NCBI RefSeq assembly: GCF_023898315.1
Contig: NC_064621.1
Location: 121,344,561 to 121,408,560 of the forward strand
Origin: Schistocerca nitens
Lineage: Eukaryota; Arthropoda; Insecta; Orthoptera; Acrididae
Direction of reading: 5' to 3'
Length of the DNA stretch: 64,000 nt
Shown: piece by piece, positions 10,745 through 21,269 of the stretch
Position numbering within the stretch: position 1 is the stretch's first letter
How the letters are laid out: each line of letters starts with the position of its first letter
Notes under the pieces: generated by a model
Seen by the model: only the letters and a program-made list of their open reading frames with translations
What the model was told of the DNA's origin: nothing
The model's database searches: none
Program-made: the position numbers and the translations under genes

Positions 10745-12445
10745 TTCCCAATTAACGTTCCTTGTACCTGACACTGAAAGATCTTCCAGTTTGTCCTACA
10801 CAACAAACAGGACAAGTATCACAAGTGATTTTGTAAAACTCCTAAACTGTGTATAAGAACAACTGTGGACTTGAGATTGTGGATAAGATTTTTTTTTTAC
10901 AAGTTACTGTTAGTGGAAAAGGTAACTTTGCATCCATATTTTTTAACTAGAAGACAATGAATTCTATAGAAAATAAGGACTAAAACTGGAATAGAAGACA
11001 CATTTTTGTACTCGTTATCGTTAGAAACAGCACTGATGCCTAAAGTAATCACTTTAGCACCAGTTTTAACTTTGACGATCTTTACAACTAATGAGGGACC
11101 ATAGCCATTATCAGCTGCAATAGTTTTTATTAAATTCATCTTGTCAGGTGACAATGGTACAGAAGCTGTACAATGAATGGCTGAATGAAAAAATGCTTTT
11201 TTATGGGAATGAGGATGCAGTGAACTAGAGCGCACAATCAAAGTATTAGTGGCTTTCTGAATAATGCAAAAGGAAAGTCTGTCATCAATAGCAATGCTCA
11301 GATCCAAGTAATGAAGGTGAAAGTTATAATTTTTTAATTCTTAAGTGAAGCTAATTTTTTCATGAAGACTACTAATAATTTAAAATGACTGTTCAATTCC
11401 TTCCAGGGAACTGCTGTATATGATCAGAGTGTCATCTATATACCAAGAATACACCAAAATACCCCGATCAGCAGATGAAAAATTGTTGAAGAATTTTTCT
11501 TCCAGTGAGTAAATGAAAATAATCGCGAAGATGCCGTCCGGCTGATGGTGAAAACAATATAGTTGTATTTTATTACCATTCTTAGCAAACAAATTATGTC
11601 AGTGATTTGCTCATCAAAAACACCTTTTTTAAAAGTACATAGTTTTCTTCAACAATGCCAACAGTTGTTTAAACAGGTATGTTAGTATATTTGGTATGTA
11701 ATATCTGGTGAAAATAATTTATTATCTTGATCACACTGCAAATCTTTGATTTTACTGACTAGGTTTTGGCTAGTGATGACAGAATAATTAAGTACAAAAA
11801 AGACTATTTTATTTTTTTGTGAAGAAACCTTGCTAACTCATGATATGCACTATTCATACTGTTTATAATCGGACATATTTTATGGTGAATTTTATGTACT
11901 TTAAGCTGGGAGTGCAATTTTGGAGTCTGTGGATTCATATAAATAAGCTGTTTTTTATTAAACAGTATAAGCAATTATGTAGCACTATTAATGGCAAGTC
12001 TAATTTCTTTTTTTATTGTGTGGCTTGGATCCTCATCTACCTCAGACACATTATTCTCTACAAAAAATTGTAAAGTTATAGGCAAATTCATTCTGAGTAG
12101 CATGATTACAACATTACCGTTGTCAGACTTCATTATAAGGGCATTGTTTTCTTTTAGCTTGACATTAATATTTTAATCAGTTTTTTTATCAAAATCATAA
12201 TGACAGGAGTTTTTAACTGCATGTTTCTCAAAAATCTGCATACATCATGAGCTAGGCATTACATTGTATTTAAGCCCTTTTTCCAAAAGGGCAGTTTCTT
12301 CTGGTGTAAAATATATTTCAGTCTTGTTCAGAATTCTGTTGAAAAATTTATGCTCAGACCTTTGGAAACTGCTAACAACAGGCTCTTTTACAGGTAAAAT
12401 GCTCTTAAGATTAGCTAGTTTCTCTTGTGTCTTTTTGTAACACAA
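10745..12445 (-). pseudogene. Penelope-like RT plus GIY-YIG polyprotein remnant
   Basis: From 12445 leftward: FFNRILNKTEIYFTPEETAL and LLEKGLKYNVMPSS (the N-terminal Penelope signature), then LVYSWYIDDTLIIYSSS at about 11450 (the catalytic YxDD box, both aspartates kept). Next is FLDLSIAIDDRLSF, followed by SSSLHPHSHKKAFFHSAIH and IKTIAADNGYGPSLV (thumb). At about 10780-10850 comes FYKITCDTCPVCCVGQTGRS, the start of the GIY-YIG endonuclease. Stops and frameshifts occur between every block. Confidence 0.75.
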
Positions 12446-12848
12446 TTCTTATAGATATCCATTCTGTCATTGATAAAATCCGAAAAAGCAACAATTTGAA
12501 GATTAAAATCTATGCAAAAACATTTTGGTGAGCTCAAGATACAAAACATAGGCCACTTCATTAATCTGTCCTTTTTCTTGTATTAAGCACTAATTTTGTC
12601 GGAAATAATTTTTTGAACTTAGCACTGGAAAGTTTTTTGTTCCTTCACACACAGTCTGATGTTCAGATACGATTTAACATAACTTGGCAAAAGTCCATTT
12701 TCTTTGCACTGCTTATTAAAATCAAAAGCTATGCGTGTGTTTAAAAATTATCTTCTGATGTTTTTGTGTTTTGATACAGACTTAGACACCTAGGCTGGTA
12801 GAAATCAAAGTTTTAAACTCTCAGCAACTGTATATAAGTTTCAGCAAA

Positions 12849-13012
12849 GATATCACACAGTCAAACGGTAGCAAGTAACCGTTTCATACATTGACCTAGG
12901 TTTTGACACCTCTAAGAATGTCTTCATCAGAATGAAATGTTAAGAAACCCTATCAAAAATACTTAGCAAATTAAGTTTGACAAAATCATTAACCAAAATG
13001 ACAACTGTCATG
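12849..13012 (-). repeat. Penelope-like direct terminal repeat, upstream copy
   Basis: Nearly identical to 10271-10440 (both hold acacagtcaa, atacattg, aggttttga and atgtcttcatcagaatgaaa). On the minus strand 12901-12930 reads CTGATGAAGACA...TGTCAAAA. This is the same CTGATGA-hairpin-(G)AAA layout as the repeats at 3.6 and 49 kb, with a 4-bp stem GACA/TGTC and the GAAA box decayed to CAAAA. Confidence 0.65.
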
Positions 13013-13469
13013 GAATACAAAGGTTACTTACATAAAATTACATTGTGAGAAAACAATGGTCAAAGTTTTGAGCAGATATGCTCAAGTCAAAAATTAAAAA
13101 CATTCAACCTTTGGCACACATTCCTTATTAGTAACAGAGCTATCAGCTCAGTGGCTTACAATGCTGCCACAAAAACAATACAAGTTGCACCGCCTATAGG
13201 AAGTGGACAGTAACATGCCGATTCGATACATAACAGAAATAATTGAATTAAACAACAGTTATAAAAACAAAATACAAAGGAAGTGAACTTAATGTACTTT
13301 TGAAAATACAAAAAAGTTGAGCAAATGAAGTATACCAGAGACATCTATTAAGCTATATAGAAATTACCATTATGTAAGACACATGATGAATATTAAAGAA
13401 CATCTATACAACAGTTGCACAATTCAAAAAGTATCTGCATGAAGGTACCTTTAGTAGTAATCCTTGGTC
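13013..13469. other. Unassigned sequence between Penelope-like element and pol
   Basis: AT-rich, no ORF of note and no recognised motif. It may be the 5' untranslated part of the minus-strand Penelope-like element or filler inside the Gypsy-type element. Confidence 0.3.
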
Positions 13470-13560
13470 ATTACAGCCTACTGGCCGATATAGCAAATCT
13501 CTGTTTAGTTGATGCCACCCTCAAAAGTAGGACCGTCCACTGCAGTTTCCGCACTGCCAC
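13470..13560 (+). pseudogene. Gypsy-type pol fragment upstream of RT
   Basis: The plus strand reads ADIANLCLVDATLKSRTVHC, matching the segment between protease and RT in Gypsy elements (a L-V-D-x-x box). When the 5.16-kb LTR insertion is removed at the ATGC duplication, this frame runs on into 18728. That joins the two halves of the host element and proves the nesting order. Confidence 0.6.
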
Positions 13561-13564
13561 ATGC

Positions 13565-14314
13565 TCTAATGTTTTGGACGACTTGAAGTGGTGAAGTATG
13601 TGCGCAAACTTCAACTTCTTTAACGATACAACTTACTTGAGATAGTCAGCCGACCTTCCTAGCTGGTTAGCCTGCTGTGGCAAACTCCCTTTCTCTTCTC
13701 CTCCGCAGTATATTGCTGGGAACAGGAATTTCTCAAGACTCTTTCTACTTATAAAAATAAGTAGATGTACACAGTTTCTTTTGCTTCACTTAACAACATA
13801 TATTTAAACATCAAACTTTTGCAAATCTCACTCACCACATGAATAAATACTGTTAAGTAAGTCTCCTCGGGTGTCCAAATGTTAGAAACACAGATACATT
13901 TACAACAGAGTTGGCTCGCTGACCACAACTCTATTATACAGAAATCATACACCTCTCTTGCCTCTAGCGAGTTCAAATTAAAAGTTACTAAAAATCTTTT
14001 TTCAACTCAACTGTGCTTTTGTGACTAACAATAGTCACAGTTATAAAATAGCACAGAATAACACAGAAGTTCCTTGGCACTGCTGTGCACTTTCATAATG
14101 ACTTCCCTGGACTGACCGACAAGTACTTGTCGGTGCCATTCGATTGCCGTGTCTACAGTCTTCTCACGATAAACTTCAGTCCTGCACATACAGACAGGTG
14201 ACACACAGTAGGTAGGATTCCTTTCTCCCCACTCACATCTAAAATATTGTGTGTTTGAGATGGTGGAAGGCTGAGTGGTTCTAGGATTTATGCCGAAATT
14301 CTCAAAGCACTACA
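13565..14314 (-). repeat. LTR (3' copy) of gag-only element
   Basis: Compared with 17979-18723 it differs by scattered substitutions (for example gacgacttgaag/gccgacttgaag). Shared landmarks are tatattgctgggaacagga, ccacatgaataaatactgtt, acaacagagttggctcgctg and ggtggaaggctgagtggttc. Confidence 0.85.
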
Positions 14315-16310
14315 TATCCCCCCACCCTCAGATTGAACACGCGTTATTTTATACAGTCATTATGTACATTAATATCACACAGAATAACAATCCACATTTC
14401 AAAAGTATACATTTTGTTTATTTTAATAATCGTGAATAACCTTTTGTTTACTATTTAGCTATTCTTTTCTCATTTTAGTTTGATAATAAAATGTGAGCAT
14501 TTCACTCAAGGTTTTAGTCAGCTCTTAATATCTAGGAATCATGAAGACTATCTTTATTTTTCAATTGCAAATTTCAGGTGTTTATGACACATGAGTAATT
14601 TACTTTCTGTTCTCACCTTTTGTACTACCTTTCCTAAGTATGTACTAATTTATTATCTGTTGTAGTTTGGAGGAACCCTGGGAAACATGAAAGTGTTCCT
14701 TTTGCCACTCGTACCCTTGCATGAAACGTAATAATGCTAGTTGTGCATAGAATTCAAACTTACCAGAATAATCCCTATAAAATGTATGACTTCTGTCATG
14801 ATACTGTCCCCATCTCCTAGGATCAGTACCTATACCTTGATTGTGGGTTCACCTTTGAGAGCACTTCCTCTTTCCGTTCTGGTAGGCACGCCCCTTTATG
14901 CCTGCCGGTTTTACTTAGCAAATGCCAGGTACGCCCCCCCTTAACCTTTCTAAGGAGGCCTCATGGTTCATTACCCTAGTATACATTTATATGTATACTA
15001 TAATTAAGTGTTTTCTGGTAAAGCTACGAATCAATTTTACACTTCACATTCACTTTTATAATACATCATTTAATCCCTGGAGTCATCCTCTACTTCTCAA
15101 CCCCTATATCCTTAGCATATGCTATGTCTACCTGTAATTCAAGTCTCACTGTCCTACTATTCATCAATTTATCAGAGTATTTGTTACACTGATTTTTCTT
15201 AAATAAGCATCACAATTAACTCCAATCTTGCTTGTGTTCTCTTTCATTACTCATGCCTCCTCCTTATAGTTTTTATATAAATAGGCGATGTAGAACCGTC
15301 ATAGTGTTTGTGTACCTATTTGTCTATGTTTCCTAACGTACACATATTCTTTCCCCTACAATACCTGGCAGTTCTCACATTATGACAGGTTTCTAGTGTG
15401 TAATTTTAATGTTCGTGTATAAGTGTAATTTTGTGTGTATGCAGATGTGTGCTCGTGTAGTCTGATTCTTTGGCCTTCTTATCTGAAAATAAGATGTAGG
15501 TTATTGGAAAACACGGAAACCAAGAAGGATGTCTGCAATAGAAGTAGATGAATATGGGAAGAGGGAAAAAATAGATAGGTCCTCAAATGAGAAGTAAGAA
15601 AGGAAATAAATAGAAATTGTTGCTAAGATCGAAGAAGAGAAAGAAGATAACCCCAAAGACAGGAAACCCTTCCCACTCCCCTTCCCTAGGATCCCTACCT
15701 CGGAGGTACTTGAGTGAGATTGCAGAGGAGGTTTGGTGTTGTCTCCTACAGAACAGGCATTCGCACCTTCACCTTTGAGGTCCCCGAAGGAATTAGCAAC
15801 CCTATGGAAATGGCTAATGGTGAAGAATCAGTCACACTTGTTGGTGAGGGTTGTTTGAAAGGTGTGGTGTTTGTTTTGTGTTAGTCATGACTTGCGTGTT
15901 CTCGTAAACCATGCTTTTATCCACAATACCCACTCCTTTCAAAACTGATACAAACCCTCCCATCTACATCACATCTCATAAAAGGTATAAAATATTCTAT
16001 ACAAAATAGAAAATTATACACTATAGTCTAACAGTCATTCAGTTTGTCACATTATATTATATTTTCCACAGACATAATATTCTTATTCCATTTATTTCAT
16101 GTTTAGAGATCACTTACTTTCTTATTCTGTGATTCTCCTAAGTTGTAGTCATATCCAGTTTTCTAGGTAATAAGATTATAGGGTAGTTTAAGATTGTGGG
16201 AATAGATGACAGAATAGTTTAAGATTTGAAGGGATTTTGGTATGGAAAAACTAGTTTGGAAGAAACACTGAAAACAACTCGGGATCCGACGGTAGTCACT
16301 CTGCCCGTTA
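14315..16310 (-). other. Interior of gag-only LTR element without recognisable pol
   Basis: About 2 kb that should hold pol in an autonomous element. No RT, integrase or protease motif is visible on either strand, and the frames are short and broken. A purine-rich stretch at about 15540-15670 is notable but unexplained. Confidence 0.5.
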
Positions 16311-16312
16311 AC

Positions 16313-17430
16313 TCAGAATGTTAATGTCCTTAGGGGATAGATGACTCCGCCTGGATCCCATGGATCTGATATTAACTTCACTTGAGCAAATGTAGACCAG
16401 TACTTTTCGTTAAATTTTGTTTGAAAGTCTCCCCACTGCAAAACAATCACCACTTCACTAGGTAACACAACATTAGGCGACAATACATTTTTTCTTACTT
16501 TGTTTTGGATAAGCTTGAATTCTTGCCACATGTCACCTATATTCTTTTGGGTACCTGAAACTTCAGAAGAAACAATAGGCGACACGCTCTGGAGGTTACT
16601 CTCGCGGCGACTTTTCAATCTATCATTTCCTCTACTTGTTCCTCGAAACTACTTACATTTATGATATCAGAGCTTGCCATCTTCTCTTTGAAGTTTCTTT
16701 CTACACTATCTACTCGTACTTGGACCCGCAAATTGCGACTGAATGACAGGCATTAATTCGCTACGCTTATCAATGCTCTCGTTCAATGTATGCCATCCCT
16801 GCTTTACAGCATTAAACTTAGCATTATATATATCCTCCAATGATCCTAACTTTTCATTAATCTCAAATTCTACACTATCACGTTTCTCCTCAATATTCAG
16901 TTTTAATCTTTTTGTCAGATCCTGAAAATGATCCTTCTGTTTTTGATTGACGTCAGTAAACATTTGATTTACGAGAACGTTTAAAGAATCAGTCAATCCC
17001 TTCTTTAAATCTAATTTCAAATTTTCTACTTTACTATTTGGGGTGTCAAATTCAGTCTTTAAAACATCCAGGCCTTCGCATCAACTTTGGCATTTAACAA
17101 ACCTAGATTTGTTGTTTGACTATTCAAGGCTTCATTCTGGTTATTTAGAACTTCAATCTGAGCATTTAAACTAGAATGTATCAAACGTATTTCTTTCCTT
17201 AGAGTTTCATTCTTCGCTTTTGACTGCTGACTCTGGTTATCTAACTTAGCATTTAAAGTTTTACTTTGATCATCTAATCGAGAATTCATTACACCTAATT
17301 CTTCGCTTAGAGTTGCTTTTAATTGAGGTTTAATTAGATTTACTCACTCAGACCAGTCAGGTCCTTCGTTTGTAACTCTCCTAGCCATGACTGGTTCTGA
17401 AGTTCCCCAAACTTGTTGTTCATTATTCAT
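16313..17430 (-). pseudogene. Gag-like protein of LTR element, coiled-coil rich
   Basis: The start is taken at the ATG at 17430 (MNNEQQVWGTSEPVMARRVT). Next comes a long region rich in Q, N, K and L at 17059-17289 (LDNQSQQSKAKNETLRKEIR), probably coiled coil. A second helical block follows at 16706-17020 (VNQKQKDHFQDLTKRLKLNI). At 16313-16618 the fragment WGDFQTKFNEKYWSTFAQVK matches the capsid motif (W..F...F...YW....Q) of Gypsy-type gags. At least three stops or frameshifts break it. Confidence 0.65.
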
Positions 17431-17978
17431 ATTTTTACCAGCTTTGGACCTTGTGAGTATTTAAAAATTAACTTTAAGTATAATAATTACATTAATAAAG
17501 TTCATTCAACAGTTTATACCACGTTGCATTAAAACAATAAAGTTCTGTTTTACGCTCACCCGGCGTAGAATTTGGGCTGTGTTGGTGAGCGGATGTGGAA
17601 TCAGCACTGGTGAGCAGCAACTGGTACCAATGGCGTCAGTTGTTGGTTTCCACATAGGCGTTGGTGAGCAGATGTGGAAGTAGGTCACCACCGGTGAACA
17701 GCAATTGGTGCCAGCAGCGTCGGATGTTGGTTTCCACCAGATCTTCTTAGTCAACGTGATCTCGGCATATTTCTTCTTAGAGAAACACACTGGAATCTTC
17801 TTCACTATTTCTCAATCCAAATTTTTGGTCTTTTGAATACTCGAGCATGTTCCGAAGTTTCGGAGAAAATTCTTTATCGCGTTTTGTTTAGTTGCTATGG
17901 CAACATACAACATCCACTTTTCTCATTTTTGATCTTAGAATTCCTGTTTATCGAGTCTTTTTCCACTGGTCGCCAAGT

Positions 17979-18723
17979 TCTAACGTTTTGGCCGACTTGA
18001 AGTGGTGAAGTATGTGTGCAAACTTCACGTTCTTTAACAATACGACTTGCTTGAGATGGTCAGCTGACTTTCCTAGCTGGCTAGCCTGCTGTGACAAACT
18101 CCCTTCCTCTTTTTCTCCGAAGTATATTGCTGGGAACAGGAATTTCTCGAGACTGTTTCTACTTATAAAAATATGTAGACGTACACAATTTCTTTTGCTT
18201 CACTTAACGATGTATATTTAAACATCAAACTTTTGCAAATCTCACTCTCCACATGAATAAATACTGTTAAGAAAGTCTCCTCAGGCGTCCAAATGTTAGA
18301 AACACAGATACATTTACAACAGAGTTGGCTCGCTGACCACAACTCTATTATACAGAAATCATACACCTCTCTTGCCTCTAGCAAGTTCAAATTAAAAGTT
18401 ACTAAAAATCTTTTTTCAGTTCAACTGTTCTTTCATCACTAATAATAGTCAGAGTTACAAAACAGCACTGGATAACACAGAATTTTTTTTGGTTCTGCCG
18501 TGCACTTCCATTATGACTTCCATGGACTGACCAACAAGTACTTGTCAGTGCTGTTCAGTCGCCATGTCTACAGTCTTCTCACGATAAACTTCGAACCTGC
18601 ACACACAGACAGGTGACGCGCAGTAGATAGGTATTCCCCACTCACATCTAAAATATCGTGTGTTCGAGACGGTGGAAGGCTGAGTGGTTCTAGAATTTAT
18701 GCCAAAATTCTCGAAGCACTACA
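17979..18723 (-). repeat. LTR (5' copy) of gag-only element
   Basis: Partner of 13565-14314. In minus orientation it runs from TGTAGTGCTTCGAG to CCAAAACGTTAGA and is followed by ACT and TGGCGACCAGTGG, the likely primer-binding site. Confidence 0.85.
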
Positions 18724-18727
18724 ATGC

Positions 18728-19785
18728 TCCAGCAGGAAACAGCTGGCAGTTTCAGGCTCCCTAAAATGTTCAGCATTACACTATGCATTACCTTGCCATT
18801 ACCCCTGGCCCCTTGGTTTTCTGGGATGTCTGCCCTCCCCCTGCACAAGTGCAAAACCGCACAAAAGGAGTTTGAAGAGCTGCTCACTGCCAGCGTACTT
18901 TTCCCTTCAGAAAGTCCCTGGGCTTCAGCTCTTCACTTCCAATGAGGACGGTTCCTGGTGCCCTTACAGTGATTACCACAAACTCAATGCTCGCACCATC
19001 CCTGATTGCTATCTAGGCAACACTCCTCTGCACCTACAACGGTGCCATCCTGGGAGCTACTACCTTGAGTAAGATTGCGCTGAAGTCTACCCAAGTACCA
19101 GTCACCCTGGAGGACACTGAGAAAACTGCCATAATCACACCTTTCAGCCTGTCTGAGAGTGCATTCATGATGTTCGTCCTCTGCCATGTCGCACCAACAT
19201 GGCAGCAGATTTTGGACAATATCCCATGGCACGCACTGGGTGTTTTGCCTGCCTAGATGATATACTCATCTACTCAAGACCTTACTGAACATCACTGACA
19301 CCTATGCGAAATTTTTTCCTGCTTGTAAAAAGCTGGAGTGATCCTCAACAAGGCAAAATGCATTTTTGGGGCGGGCGAGGTCAAATTCCTTGACCAATTA
19401 GTCTCTGCTGCCAGCTCCCACCCCCTCCCCGTCACAGTATAGGAAGTAGTGGACTTTCCATGCCCTACTATCTTCGAAGGCCTCCAGCATTTCATTGGCA
19501 CAGTCAACCTTTCTTGTCACCATCTTAAGGACACCGCCGCCAACCAAAAACCCCTTACTACAGCACGCCATGGCGATAAAAACAAAGGCAACAAGCTGGT
19601 CCCTTGGACCCAGGCCACGATCAAGAGCTTCAAAAAAACAAAATGGGACCTCACCAAAGTGGCCCTTTTGGCCCACCCCCATCCTAATGTTCCCCTCACA
19701 ATTGTGGAAGACATGGGCCAGACGGGTAATGGGGCCATCCATACAACAATACATGGACAATGTCTGGAAACCACTCACTTGTTGG
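18728..19785 (+). pseudogene. Gypsy-type reverse transcriptase, broken
   Basis: Frames give FPSESPWASALHF and EDGSWCPYSDYHKLNARTIP (the RT fingers, S.SPWA...G.WR...DYR.LN..T..D), then TAIITPFSLSESAFMMFVLC, and FACLDDILIYS at about 19238-19270 (the catalytic YxDD box, first residue changed to L). Further on are LNKAKCIFGAGEVKFLDQL and PTIFEGLQHFIGTVNLSCHH, the RT-RNase H connection. Stops and frame changes abound. RNase H and integrase are not recognised, so the 3' part of pol has been lost. Confidence 0.75.
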
Positions 19786-20662
19786 TAACTCCTTCCATTG
19801 CTTCTACCTCTAGCAGCAGACAGTGGGCTGCACAGACCAGAAACCAGCCCCCCCCCCCCCCCCCCCCAACACCCTCACTAGTCACTTCCACCAGAGGGAG
19901 GGCTTAGACGGCCATACTTTGTGGACACCACTCACGCCAAACCATAGCTCGAGCAGTCTCTCGTGCTGTTCCAATGCAGCAACACTGCTCTGTCATGCTA
20001 TATGCAGTTTGGCTGCACAACACCACGTGGCTCCCATTGTCGTCTGCCACATTTTCCCAGGGTGTGCACGAACAGCAGAATTCTTACCCCATGTTCCGTG
20101 TCTGTGTTCTGTCGCAGTTTGTTTATTAAATGTAGTGCAACCTTCTTTTTCCGCGCCGCCTTCCCGAGCTGCATCCCCTCAAGGTGTTTCTATTAACTAC
20201 AAGTGTACAAAGTCTGATGCCAGGTTTCTAGTTTATCCTCCCAGTAGAAGCAATTGGAATACTGTGTGCAGTGCAGTGTAAATAGTGCAGTGAAGTGCAG
20301 TGCATGCCAGGAGTACTACGCAAGTTTATTACTATTCCATCCCTGGCCATCTTAGCAACCCTTTTGCCACCAAGTGTGCCACTGAAGAGGGTTTTGTCAC
20401 ACCCACACCACCAGATGATGTCGGGCAAAAGCTGTAAGCCATTCTTGGTCCGCCCTGTCCAAATACTCAACCCACAGCAAGACCTTCCTTGATTAAGAGG
20501 TATTTTACTGTAGTTGTTAGCCTTTAGGAATAATATCTCGGAACCAGCCTGCGCGGCTCCTGCAGCATGTCCCATTATTTGTGGTCATCTTCCGTAATTA
20601 GTGCAATGCTTAGGCATGTATGCCCTGTAAGAGTACAGAAAGGAACCTACATCTTTCCTTCA
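19786..20662 (+). repeat. Gypsy-type 3' LTR
   Basis: Partner of 7725-8569, with a longer poly-C tract and an extra block of about 40 bp near 19910-19955. It ends CTTTCCTTCA, matching the end of the 5' copy. Divergence between the two copies is much larger than between the two LTRs of the nested element, which fits its older age. Confidence 0.75.
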
Positions 20663-21269
20663 GGCCTTATTGTCATAAAATTGGACTGTAACTTTTAACT
20701 TGTTAGGAGACCAACTGATAATAGAAGCCACTGTGGGACTTCCCCTTCAACTTCCACTTGAAACTCACTAGGAATACCTGTCAGAAAATGGAAAATCTAA
20801 ACAGTTGGCTTGGGCATGTGCTTTAGAATACCTTGAATTTCTTTGTAACTTCGTTTCATTTTATTCTTCATAAAGCTCAATAATTACAAATACTATGTAA
20901 TTAATGTAACGATTATTTCTTTGATTTTTGTAATGGAATGTTAAGAGGGTTTAAACAGTGATTGTATTATCATATATTAAGAAAAGGTCTAAAAATAAAT
21001 AATGAGGTTATCATCATCTTGAAATTTTCTAATACATACTATCAGGATCTGAAATGTAAGGACTGTTTAATGTCTATAATCCTTTGCAAACTTCAATTCT
21101 TTCTTTATACTGTTTTTACAGCAAATAACACTTTGTTGTGTCACAGACTGTAGAACCATAAAGTTTAACAAACATACAATGATTTATCAAGTACAGCAGT
21201 AAAATAAAACTCTACTACGAGCCTACAGGCTACACTGAGAGGAAAAATTACCGTTAATGGATGTCTAGG
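20663..21269. other. No gene recognised
   Basis: Sequence between the 3' LTR and the hAT-like relic. Short plus-strand frames (for example near 20727-20850) may be its N-terminal leader, but I cannot support that. Confidence 0.35.

Larger units (their letters stand above)
10271..13012 (-). mobile_element. Penelope-like element with GIY-YIG, minus strand
   Basis: Two direct repeats of about 160 bp, 10271-10440 and 12849-13012, enclose a minus-strand polyprotein remnant with a Penelope-type RT (10890-12445) followed by a GIY-YIG module (about 10745-10870). Direct terminal repeats and this domain order are the family hallmark. The element sits inside the Gypsy-type retrotransposon and is disabled by stops. 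The outer boundaries are estimates, and 13013-13469 may be more of its 5' part. Confidence 0.75.
13565..18723 (-). mobile_element. Gag-only LTR retrotransposon
   Basis: Two LTRs of 750 bp (13565-14314) and 745 bp (17979-18723), in the same orientation and highly similar, flank a 3.66-kb interior. The 4-bp sequence ATGC is duplicated on both sides (13561-13564 and 18724-18727). In minus orientation the LTR starts TGTAGTGCTT. The primer-binding region after the 5' LTR reads TGGCGACCAGTGG. The interior has a gag-like frame but no protease, RT, RNase H or integrase that I can recognise, so the element is probably non-autonomous. Confidence 0.8.
7725..20662 (+). mobile_element. Gypsy-type LTR retrotransposon, doubly interrupted
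   Basis: Two diverged direct repeats (about 845 and 877 bp) bracket gag-like and pol-like pieces. Gag lies at 9225-10268, a short pol piece at about 13470-13560, and RT sequence at 18728-19785. The interior holds two later insertions, a Penelope-like element and a gag-only LTR element. Without them the element would be close to 5 kb. Stops throughout show it is extinct. I could not establish its target duplication. Confidence 0.75.

Noticed and set aside
19449-19907. A 152-codon plus-strand open frame at the end of the Gypsy-type pol
   Set aside because: Part of it is RT-connection sequence, and the rest runs into the 3' LTR and poly-C tract; not an independent gene.
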